DNA of 33,656 bases from JASGDC01 sp047606545 (GTDB lineage: Bacteria > Actinomycetota > Actinomycetes > Actinomycetales > Micrococcaceae): assembly GCA_047606545.1 (NCBI GenBank), contig JASGEI010000006.1, positions 1 to 33,656 on the forward strand. Reading direction: 5' to 3'. The stretch's first letter is position 1, and each line of letters starts with the position of its first letter. The notes under the pieces are model-generated. The model was given only the letters and a program-made list of their open reading frames with translations, was not told where the DNA came from and made no database searches. Position numbers and translations under genes: made by a program. Below are positions 8,701 through 15,754 of the stretch, piece by piece.

Positions 8701-9640
8701 GATCATCAATAGCTACACTTGGCGTAAATTCATCTTTATCTTCATATTCTCTTAACGCATCCTTCTCACCAGCAAGTGCAGCAAGCAAATTATTACGTGG
8801 ATTAATAATATCTTGCGGATGAATTACCTCAAGATCAGCAAAAGAACCAATTACATAATCTAAAGTCGTAGTAATATCTGTTTGTGAAGAGGCAGCAGCT
8901 TTTACTCTATCCAATGCAGGTAACACTTCTAGGCGGAAGCCACCAAAAGCGGCCTCCTCTAGACCAAGAGAAGTAAGGTTTACTCTGTAGTTTACCCAAA
9001 ACCAGCGAACTAGTGCTGGATTAATTCCCACAGCACGTGAAATTTGGATTTCAAAATCTTCTTCACCTTCACGCTGTTCCAGCTGTAACCTAGAGAGCAA
9101 AAGTGGGGCGTTAACCGTAACACCATCACGACCTTTGGCAGTAATAAAACCACAAGCCATGAAAGCACTATCAATACCACGTTCATTAGCTAATTCATAA
9201 ATCTTGTGTGAAAGTAATTTGGCAGTGTTTAAACTCTGTGTGAAGAGGGATTTATCACGCAAAACATGGGAAAGCCTAGTCTTTCGACCTGACATTAGTT
9301 GGGTGAAACCTGAAGAATCTGCGTTAGTTAAGTTAATAGTTTTTTCGGGATTATCCTCAAAATGCAACAAAGTTTGAGCGCCGCCATAGTTTTGAAGTTG
9401 TTTTTCCCATACCTGCCATGTTTTTGATAAAGCTTGGCGAGGTTTAGACTGTTTTTGGGTAGCACCAGTACTACCAACAGCTTCAGTAACTGAATCTTTA
9501 GGAGTTTTACCCTCAATTTTCTGGATACTCTCCGCAGCAACTGCAGTTTCTGAGTGCGTTGCCCTATCTGTATTAGAACCCTTATTAACCACTGCTGCTA
9601 GTGGGTTCTGGTCCTTATTCTGTTCTTCTTTGTTAGCCAC
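5681..9640 (-). CDS. Large DUF4011/SF1-helicase/Vsr-like nuclease protein with degenerate ATPase motifs
   Basis: 1319 residues from GTG at 9640, chosen because GAGGG lies four bases upstream; a TTG 18 bases earlier lacks a site. Architecture: disordered ~70 residues; DUF4011-like region (about 75-320) with INLTNADSSGFTQLMSGRKT; SF1 helicase-like core (about 320-1140); C-terminal PD-(D/E)XK/Vsr-like nuclease (about 1185-1285). Every ATPase motif is altered: Walker A is PPGTGATQT (349-355 region; lysine replaced by alanine), motif II is IVLDAAK instead of DEAS, motif III is GDDSIAAP rather than GDxxQLPP, and motif VI is TWAKKKL where TRAK is expected. The nuclease retains IDLAV, the AVESDG pair and RERNRLR...GW. 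Intact relatives are linked to DNA processing and phage defence (DUF4011-helicase-Vsr, 'Hhe'-type). This one is probably a non-ATPase nuclease or scaffold. It follows guaA closely. Confidence 0.8.
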   Translation of the reverse strand: MANKEEQNKDQNPLAAVVNKGSNTDRATHSETAVAAESIQKIEGKTPKDSVTEAVGSTGATQKQSKPRQALSKTWQVWEKQLQNYGGAQTLLHFEDNPEKTINLTNADSSGFTQLMSGRKTRLSHVLRDKSLFTQSLNTAKLLSHKIYELANERGIDSAFMACGFITAKGRDGVTVNAPLLLSRLQLEQREGEEDFEIQISRAVGINPALVRWFWVNYRVNLTSLGLEEAAFGGFRLEVLPALDRVKAAASSQTDITTTLDYVIGSFADLEVIHPQDIINPRNNLLAALAGEKDALREYEDKDEFTPSVAIDDRDPEKEFLLLDADADQQAVIDVVAAGKNATVRTPPGTGATQTIVNSLGTLVSEGKRVLVLGERRAEIAEIINKLQELNLENLVLDVTQAADIKQQLINALFQNERAREKDVKDLYSKLRNQRKALKKHVELLHRDLNPWNSSPLSAMKTLTELKQLDNPPSTQVYLERDVLEKSLDRKETNRKFDELASLGYFQDLTHHSAWYRADIHDREQVQEARTLAKELSTRDFPELVQQMTAIAKYSSIRLARTPRGWGQQLEVLLAVEESLGTFKKEIFNIELAEMIAATAPSSWRREENIQIGVISRNKLKNQAKGLILDDVAIPVDLHEALINVQEQAQHWHKFAATEDAPRVHQNTEMIYQTYQKVMDKLKRLSKYLVTTYDGDTLYRMRYQDLQKRLNALANDQDVLNNLPSTNKIEYDLINSGYGDLLEDCIMRRVPASQLSNEIELAWWQSVLQEMIDSSKDGVNLADGPTLRKLQAEFRINDKAHIASCAERLAYNMKLNWNQSVRAYPDQASQIKELLRSYMAPLLHVWQLAPDLLNSLTPIWVASPANINDIPRDVHFDVAIVLDAAKTNIVSTLPAIARTNQVIAFGDDSIAAPKPFSVEVEQNELNFSSDDDSRSALEALDSVSTQLKLRTMYRTVDEKLVDFMREQNYYNDVLRLPLASSLLNTESALAVHYVSQGFGRQGTQKDSIESIQDERDYVIKLVKEHVRLNPEESLAVITASQVHAARLNEDFAAELESDRELNSFIKQHLETTPFTVLTLEQAYGVTRDNIIFSLGYGFNPHGRVVYDFGPLSTDNGYELFVQSLTWAKKKLNFVSCFKAENLKPEKLDTGAKGIYALVKFAEDNGLTANYGEKSVVKPEEVNISALNNPLTVELANRLKNFNLNVAENYGNEIDLAVYSDLLTSGKKVTDLRDQRVRPLAVESDGTERYRNMSVRERNRLRPELFETYGWRYMPLWSLEAFTDADLYAVSIEDYLQGSVKVKEPKNDAVEEEHSETEAE

Positions 9641-9687
9641 ATTTCCCTCTTTATACAACTAGCAAAAACCAACCTGCATACACAATC

Positions 9688-11250
9688 TTATTCCCATTCA
9701 ATCGTGCCAGGTGGTTTACTTGTTACATCTAATACTACACGGTTTACGTCTTCAACTTCATTTGTAATTCTAGTAGAAATTTTAGCAAGTAACTCATAAG
9801 GCAATCTAGTCCAATCAGCTGTCATTGCATCATCACTAGATACAGGACGCAAAACTATTGGATGCCCATAAGTACGACCATCGCCTTGAACTCCTACACT
9901 GCGTACATCAGCTAAAAGCACTACTGGCATTTGCCATACTTCGTTATCAAGGCCTGAAGCTGTTAACTCTTCGCGAGCTATCACATCAGCTTCACGTAAT
10001 ATAGCTAATCGCTCATCAGTTATTTCACCGACAATCCTAATCCCAAGTCCAGGACCAGGGAAAGGTTGCCTAGCTACAATTTCTTCCGGTAAACCTAATT
10101 CTCTACCAACTGCCCGCACCTCGTCCTTAAAGAGCTCGCGTAGTGGTTCAAGCAATTCAAATTGTAAATCATCTGGTAAACCACCAACATTATGATGACT
10201 TTTGATGTTAGCAGTACCCTCACCGCCACCAGATTCTACAACATCTGGGTATAAAGTTCCCTGCACCAGAAACTTAATATCTTTACTGCTGGCAGCCGCG
10301 TCATCAGTTATTTGACGCACTGCAGCTTCAAAAGACCTGATAAATTCGTGGCCAATGATTTTACGCTTTTGCTCTGGTTCACTAACACCTTTAAGAGCAT
10401 TCAGAAACTGCTCTTTAGTGTTAGCTACATGAAGTTTTGCTCCAGTTGAAGCTACAAAATCCTTTTCGACTTGAGTCGCCTCACCTTTACGCAACAAACC
10501 ATGATCCACAAATACACAGTGCAACTGCTCACCAATAGCTTTTTGGACTAGAGCTGCTGCTACAGCAGAATCAACTCCACCTGACAAAGCACAAAGAACA
10601 TGAGAATTACCAACTTGCTCTTTGATTTTTGCTATCTGATTATCAATTACACTTTCAGTAGTCCAAGTAGGTGCTAAATTAGCGCCTATGTACAAGAAAT
10701 TCTCAATTATTTGTTGACCAAGTTCTGAATGTTTAACTTCTGGATGCCATTGCACTCCATAAAACTTGCGTTTTTCATCGGCAAAAGCAGCAACTTTTGC
10801 ACCTTCAGTAGAAGCTAAAACCTTAAAACCTTTGGGGGCAACATGAACACTGTCACCATGGCTCATCCATGAGTTATGCTCTTTGGGAAAATTTTCAAGT
10901 AAGCAAGAACTATTATCATGAATTTTTGTAGGTGTAGCACCATATTCACGTAAACCAGTTTCAGCTACTTTACCACCAAGAGCGTTAGCCATTGCTTGGA
11001 AACCATAACAAATTCCCAAAACTGGAATCCCCAATTCAAAAATCTTTGAATCAAGTTTTGGAGCACCTACTGCATAAACACTTGCCGGACCACCAGAAAG
11101 AATCAACGCTACAGGCTGTTTCTCCATAATTTTTTCAGCAGACCAAGTATGTGGAACTACTTCGGAGTACACATGAGCTTCACGCACACGCCTAGCAATA
11201 AGCTGGGCATATTGGGCGCCAAAGTCAATAACAAGCACCGGTTTTGTCAT
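9688..11250 (-). CDS. guaA: GMP synthase (glutamine-hydrolysing)
   Basis: 520 residues. Converts XMP to GMP using ATP and glutamine. N-terminal class I glutamine amidotransferase: LVIDFGAQYAQLIARRVRE, the nucleophile cysteine in VLGICYGFQAM, and the His-Glu pair in VQWHPEVKHS. Then the ATP pyrophosphatase P-loop ALSGGVDSAVAAAL and the C-terminal dimerisation domain ending KPPGTIEWE. The start is set at ATG 11250, with GGAG six bases upstream; a TTG 21 bases earlier is in frame but has no site. It works downstream of guaB, encoded further right. Only 47 bases separate it from the helicase-like gene start, so they may share a transcript. Confidence 0.97.
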   Translation of the reverse strand: MTKPVLVIDFGAQYAQLIARRVREAHVYSEVVPHTWSAEKIMEKQPVALILSGGPASVYAVGAPKLDSKIFELGIPVLGICYGFQAMANALGGKVAETGLREYGATPTKIHDNSSCLLENFPKEHNSWMSHGDSVHVAPKGFKVLASTEGAKVAAFADEKRKFYGVQWHPEVKHSELGQQIIENFLYIGANLAPTWTTESVIDNQIAKIKEQVGNSHVLCALSGGVDSAVAAALVQKAIGEQLHCVFVDHGLLRKGEATQVEKDFVASTGAKLHVANTKEQFLNALKGVSEPEQKRKIIGHEFIRSFEAAVRQITDDAAASSKDIKFLVQGTLYPDVVESGGGEGTANIKSHHNVGGLPDDLQFELLEPLRELFKDEVRAVGRELGLPEEIVARQPFPGPGLGIRIVGEITDERLAILREADVIAREELTASGLDNEVWQMPVVLLADVRSVGVQGDGRTYGHPIVLRPVSSDDAMTADWTRLPYELLAKISTRITNEVEDVNRVVLDVTSKPPGTIEWE

Positions 11251-11349
11251 CTGAACTCCATTAAGTTTCAATATTCGTGTTTTAAAAGTTTAAGATAAAA
11301 AGACGTAGTAAAAACTACTCTTACTATCATACTAGAAAATACTAGGTAA

Positions 11350-12174
11350 TTAACCTCTTGCAGCATGAGTGCGAGCAGCTTGAATTAGCTTAGCATCAGG
11401 TCGCTTTCCGGTATATAGCACAAATTGTTCCACTGACTGTAAAGTATGCACTGAATCACCAGAAATATAAGGCTTATTTAATTCTTTTGCTAATTTAATT
11501 AATGGCGTTTCTGGTGGATATGCCACAACATCAAAAATAAATTTAGCATGTTTTACCAAATCTTCTGCGAATGCTAATTCTTCTGCAAACTTTCCAGACA
11601 TCCCTTTAGGAGTTACATTCACTAATACGTCTGCGGAAATTGGTTTTTGAGTGTATTCAAAACCATATTCTTTCGCTAACTCATTGCCAGTTTTTTCATT
11701 ACGAGCCAATATTGTGACCTTGGTAAAACCTGCATCTTTAAAAGCTGCAGTAACAGCTTTAGCCATACCACCGCTCCCCTGTATTACTACCGTAATATCT
11801 TTTCCAGTAACTGGCACTAACTCTGCCTCAACTAGATCTTTTACCGCACTATAGTCCGTATTGTAACCAGTTAATTTACCATTATCATTAACAATCGTGT
11901 TAACTGATTGAATTGCAGTCGCAGATTTATCCATTTCATCAATTAACTCAATTACTTGCTCTTTGAAAGGCATTGAAACTGCAGCGCCACGCATTGGGAG
12001 TGCTCGAATAGCAGTAACTGCACCTTTAATTTCAACGGGGGAAAATGCTTTATAAACAAAAGGCAATCCCAAATTTTCATAAAGATAGTTATGAAAACGA
12101 GTACCTACATTACTAGGATTGGCAGCGAATGAACCATTTAAAGTTGTGTCTTTGGTGATATATTCCAAACTCAT
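11350..12174 (-). CDS. Shikimate dehydrogenase-like oxidoreductase (AroE paralogue)
   Basis: 274 residues. AroE-type NAD(P)H-dependent reductase: substrate domain with catalytic Lys71 in VSMPFKEQV and Asp107 in GYNTDY, then a Rossmann domain with QGSGGMAKA (132-140) and ILARNE, where NADP-specific AroE usually has NRT. The Ser-x-Ser shikimate-carboxylate motif near residue 15 is replaced by FAANPSN, as in a branch of actinobacterial AroE-like proteins of unknown substrate. AAGGAAA precedes the ATG. It ends the five-gene run that starts with P5C dehydrogenase, 24 bases after the PfkB-like gene, an unusual place for a true shikimate-pathway enzyme. Confidence 0.8.
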   Translation of the reverse strand: MSLEYITKDTTLNGSFAANPSNVGTRFHNYLYENLGLPFVYKAFSPVEIKGAVTAIRALPMRGAAVSMPFKEQVIELIDEMDKSATAIQSVNTIVNDNGKLTGYNTDYSAVKDLVEAELVPVTGKDITVVIQGSGGMAKAVTAAFKDAGFTKVTILARNEKTGNELAKEYGFEYTQKPISADVLVNVTPKGMSGKFAEELAFAEDLVKHAKFIFDVVAYPPETPLIKLAKELNKPYISGDSVHTLQSVEQFVLYTGKRPDAKLIQAARTHAARG

Positions 12175-12198
12175 AAAGTTAAGTTTCCTTAGTAAAAA

Positions 12199-13065
12199 TT
12201 ATAATTGGGTAAGCAGTTTATCCATATTTGGCTGTCTAGTAATTTTAACAGCAACATCATCGATATTACTAGGGTCAAAATCAGCAATATTACTACTTTT
12301 GCTTGCTACAATTCCCCAGGCTATCGCTGTTTTTAACGCAATTTCTGGTTCTTTATTTTTTTGAGTTAGATACCCAGATAAAGCTGCAGATTCAGCATTT
12401 TCAGCTGCCCAAATTTTATCGTTTGAGGCATGTGCAAACCAAGCACTATCTACATCAACTAAAATGCTGCCCTTAACTCCCAAAGTTACTAAAACCCGTT
12501 TATTTTCATAACGGAGCATATCCCAAGCTGCTTCAATCAAAGTGCCGAGCGTTTTAAAAGTAGTTCCTGATATGGCTTCTAACTGCCCTTGCGATAACTT
12601 CACCAAGGCTAATCCACCACGCTTAATAGCTGCTTGAGCCATATCATCCGTTATATCCGCTACCAACTCGATTCGTTCTGAAAAAGCTACTCGGCGTAAC
12701 TTTTCAAAATAGAGTGGTCCCAAACCTGGGTTTGTACTACCAGAAATTACAAGAGTATTTGCATTAGTTTCATCAATTACCTTATGTAATAACGTATATA
12801 ACTCTGTTAATTCACTCTCACTAATTCTAGGAGCTGCCTTTAATTTAAAACACTCTACATCAATATCAGTGAATTCACTTTTGCAATCATTTTCACTGGT
12901 TGCTACTACTGCTAAGGATTCATACCCAGCTTTACTTAGAAACCTACTTATCTTAAACCCATCGCTAGAGACTAGATCGCTAGTATGTTTTTCACTATCA
13001 ACAACAAAGACCGGTCTTGGGGTTGACCGGCCTATTGTTGTATTTGTAGTTAAAGTAACAAACAA
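12199..13065 (-). CDS. Degenerate PfkB/1-phosphofructokinase-like protein
   Basis: 288 residues with the outline of a ribokinase/PfkB sugar kinase: the N-terminal PNPxxDRT becomes LTTNTTIGRS, GGKGxNVA becomes SDGFKISRFL, GSxPxG is seen as GSTNPGLGP (109-117), KxNxxE becomes KLSQGQLE (156-163), and TLGxxG is kept as TLGVKGS. The catalytic GAGD is replaced by ENAES (222-226): the oxyanion glycines and the catalytic aspartate are lost. A catalytically dead or repurposed kinase is therefore likely. The start is TTG, two bases after the glpD stop codon, so translation is probably coupled to glpD. Confidence 0.7.
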   Translation of the reverse strand: MFVTLTTNTTIGRSTPRPVFVVDSEKHTSDLVSSDGFKISRFLSKAGYESLAVVATSENDCKSEFTDIDVECFKLKAAPRISESELTELYTLLHKVIDETNANTLVISGSTNPGLGPLYFEKLRRVAFSERIELVADITDDMAQAAIKRGGLALVKLSQGQLEAISGTTFKTLGTLIEAAWDMLRYENKRVLVTLGVKGSILVDVDSAWFAHASNDKIWAAENAESAALSGYLTQKNKEPEIALKTAIAWGIVASKSSNIADFDPSNIDDVAVKITRQPNMDKLLTQL

Positions 13066-13067
13066 GT

Positions 13068-14786
13068 TTACTCAACAATCTCGTTACGCACAATGTCTTC
13101 TGCTTCAAGGCGTACCTTTTCAGCAGACTCATCATCAGTTTGTTCTTGAGACTTACGCTCGGCTTCTACACGAGCTTCGTAGAACTTAGCCTCACGCTGA
13201 GTTTGTTTCTCGTCCCAACCTAGGATATCTGCCATAATTTCCGCTACTACAGGAGCTGCAGAAACTCCACGATCCCAAGCTTCGATTGAAATACGAGTAC
13301 GACGAGTTAGGATATCTTCAAGGTGAAGCGCACCTTCATGGCTTGCTGCATAAGCTGCTTCAGCCAAGATGTAGTTCTCAGTACCTGGAATTGTTTCGCC
13401 AAACTTCTTATTTTCCTTGATGTACTCAAGGACTTCTTCAGTATTAGATCCATAACGTCCAAGTAGGTGTTCGATTGTAGCTAGGTTAACACCATATTCA
13501 TCAGCAAGATTCTGCTTATTATTCTTAGTAGCAACAAAGCCTTCAGCACCAATCAATGGTACCTGCTCAGTAACTGACTTAGAAATATCTGCATCAGAAC
13601 TGCGCACTGCCTCATCAATAGCATCTTTTGCCATCACGCGGTAAGTAGTCCACTTACCACCAGCAACCATTACAATACCTGGAGCTGGATGTGATACCAC
13701 ATGCTCACGAGATAGCTTAGCTGTAGAATCAGATTCACCAGCAAGTAATGGACGAAGACCAGCAAATACACCTTCAACATCATCACGAGTAAGTGGACGC
13801 TTTAGCACCTTATTTACATGGTCAAGAATATAATCAATATCATTCGCAGTAGCAGCTGGGTGTGCTTTATCAAGCTCCCAATCAGTATCAGTAGTACCAA
13901 TAACCCAGTGCGGACCAAACCAAGGAATCACAAACAATACTGACTTCTCGGTACGGAAAATGAAACCAACCTCAGACTGGATACGATCTTTAGGCACCAC
14001 AATATGTACACCCTTAGATGCACGAACACGAAGTTTACCTTGCTCGCCGACCATTTCCTGAGTTTCGTCAGTCCAAACACCAGTCGCATTCACAACTTGC
14101 TTAGCGCGAACTTCAAAGACTTCGTCATTTTCAATATCACGAACTTTAGCACCAACTACACGCTGACCTTCTTTAATTAAGCCAATAACTTCAGCACGGT
14201 TAGCTGCATGCGCACCATAGTGAGCTGCAGTACGGACAACTTCCATGTTGTAACGTGCATCGTCTACTTGACCGTCATAGTAACGGATTGAACCAACTAC
14301 GGAGTCTTCCTTAAGAGCTGGAGCAATTTTCAAAGTGCCTTTACGAGAATACTGCTTTTGCATTGGCACACCACGGCTATTACCTGAAGTCATGCCCAAA
14401 GTATCGTAAAGAGTAATACCAGCAGTTACATATGGACGTTCCCAAAAACGATGCTCTAGTGGGTATAGGAAAGGCACAGGACGAGTTAAGTGCGGTGCAA
14501 TCTTTTGTAGCAATAGACCACGTTCTTTTAGTGCTTCTGTTACTAATGCAAAGTCAAGCATCTCCAAGTAACGAAGACCACCGTGAATCAATTTAGAAGA
14601 ACGAGATGAGGTACCAGCTGCCCAGTCACGAGCTTCTACAATACCAGTTGATAGACCACGAGTTGCTGCATCTAGAGCAGAACCAGCGCCTACGATACCA
14701 CCACCAATAACGAGGATATCTAATTCCTTGTTTTTCATAGCTTCGATGGCTTTTTGACGAGATTCTTTAGATAATACTGCAGACAT
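13068..14786 (-). CDS. glpD: Glycerol-3-phosphate dehydrogenase (FAD-dependent, aerobic)
   Basis: 572 residues. Oxidises glycerol-3-phosphate to dihydroxyacetone phosphate and passes electrons to quinone at the membrane. FAD-binding Rossmann motif VIGGGIVGAGSALDAATRG (26-44), then EARDWAAGTSSRSSKLIHGGLRYLE-type GlpD signature, IGTTDTDWE in the middle and GGKWTTYRVMA near the C-terminal third, all typical of GlpD/GlpO. AAGGAAG is a ribosome binding site upstream of ATG. It sits 25 bases after the proline dehydrogenase stop: two quinone-reducing flavoenzymes in one operon. Confidence 0.95.
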   Translation of the reverse strand: MSAVLSKESRQKAIEAMKNKELDILVIGGGIVGAGSALDAATRGLSTGIVEARDWAAGTSSRSSKLIHGGLRYLEMLDFALVTEALKERGLLLQKIAPHLTRPVPFLYPLEHRFWERPYVTAGITLYDTLGMTSGNSRGVPMQKQYSRKGTLKIAPALKEDSVVGSIRYYDGQVDDARYNMEVVRTAAHYGAHAANRAEVIGLIKEGQRVVGAKVRDIENDEVFEVRAKQVVNATGVWTDETQEMVGEQGKLRVRASKGVHIVVPKDRIQSEVGFIFRTEKSVLFVIPWFGPHWVIGTTDTDWELDKAHPAATANDIDYILDHVNKVLKRPLTRDDVEGVFAGLRPLLAGESDSTAKLSREHVVSHPAPGIVMVAGGKWTTYRVMAKDAIDEAVRSSDADISKSVTEQVPLIGAEGFVATKNNKQNLADEYGVNLATIEHLLGRYGSNTEEVLEYIKENKKFGETIPGTENYILAEAAYAASHEGALHLEDILTRRTRISIEAWDRGVSAAPVVAEIMADILGWDEKQTQREAKFYEARVEAERKSQEQTDDESAEKVRLEAEDIVRNEIVE

Positions 14787-14811
14787 TATTTACACTTCCT
14801 TAGTTTTCTGT

Positions 14812-15744
14812 CTATTTTTTGCTTACTAGTGAACGAGCGACTAACAATACATTAGCTGGTTTTTCTGCTAAACGGCGCATGAAATAGCCATACCATTCGT
14901 CACCATAAGCCATGTATACACGCATACCGTACTCTTCAAAAGCAAGGTTTTCTTGCTCATCAGGACGAATGCCGTACAACATCTGGAACTCCCATGAAGA
15001 CTTGTCACGGCCCAGTTCCTTCGTTAACCTTTTAACCCCATTAATCATCTTAGGATCATGAGTAGCTAACATTGGGTATCCCTTACCTTCTAACAAAATT
15101 TTGGCGCAGCGCTGGTACGCTTCATCAATATCTTGTTTCTTTTGGTAAGCTACAGTTTCTGGTTCTTGATAAGCACCTTTACAAAGCCTTACCCGAGAAC
15201 CTTTACTTGCAAATTCCTTGCAATCCTCTTCAGTGCGCTTTAAGTAAGCCTGCAATACGATACCAACCCATGGATAATCTTTACGCAACTCACGTGCGAT
15301 ACGCAATGTAGAGTCTGTCGTAGTGTGATCTTCCATGTCAAGAGTCACTGTAGTATTTGCAGCTTTCGCAGCCTCACAAATCTTGCGAGCATTTTCTAGT
15401 GCTATTTCTTCACCTTCATCTGGCAAAGCTTGTCCTACTGCTGAAAGTTTTACTGAAACTTCAATTTTATTCCCAATATCCATCTTTGCCAGCTCACCTA
15501 GTACATCTAAGTATGCATCAACTGTGCGCTGAGCCTGAGCCTTATCAAGAGTGTCTTCGCCCAAATAATCCAAAGTTACGCGACAATCTTTTTCAAGCAT
15601 TGTACGCAGTTCAGGTACTAGATCATCTGGGTTTTGCGCAGGAATAAAACGATTTACTAATGGACGCATTACTGGAGTAGCTTCAACTACTTTACGCATC
15701 CCGGGCGAACCTGCTGCCCACAAAAGCGGTTTTCTTAAAAGCAT
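14812..15744 (-). CDS. pruB: Proline dehydrogenase, monofunctional
   Basis: 310 residues, the length of monofunctional PRODH. Oxidises L-proline to pyrroline-5-carboxylate with FAD, reducing quinone. The TIM-barrel pattern is clear: VSVKLSAVG, TLDMEDHTTTDSTL, VGIVLQAYLKRTEED and RLCKGAYQEPE; the C-terminal substrate helix YGDEWYGYFMRRLAEKPAN carries the paired arginines of the family. AAGGAA precedes the ATG and overlaps the stop of the upstream P5C dehydrogenase gene. No fusion to P5CDH, as is usual for Actinomycetota. Confidence 0.95.
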   Translation of the reverse strand: MLLRKPLLWAAGSPGMRKVVEATPVMRPLVNRFIPAQNPDDLVPELRTMLEKDCRVTLDYLGEDTLDKAQAQRTVDAYLDVLGELAKMDIGNKIEVSVKLSAVGQALPDEGEEIALENARKICEAAKAANTTVTLDMEDHTTTDSTLRIARELRKDYPWVGIVLQAYLKRTEEDCKEFASKGSRVRLCKGAYQEPETVAYQKKQDIDEAYQRCAKILLEGKGYPMLATHDPKMINGVKRLTKELGRDKSSWEFQMLYGIRPDEQENLAFEEYGMRVYMAYGDEWYGYFMRRLAEKPANVLLVARSLVSKK

Positions 15745-15754
15745 GACTTATTCC

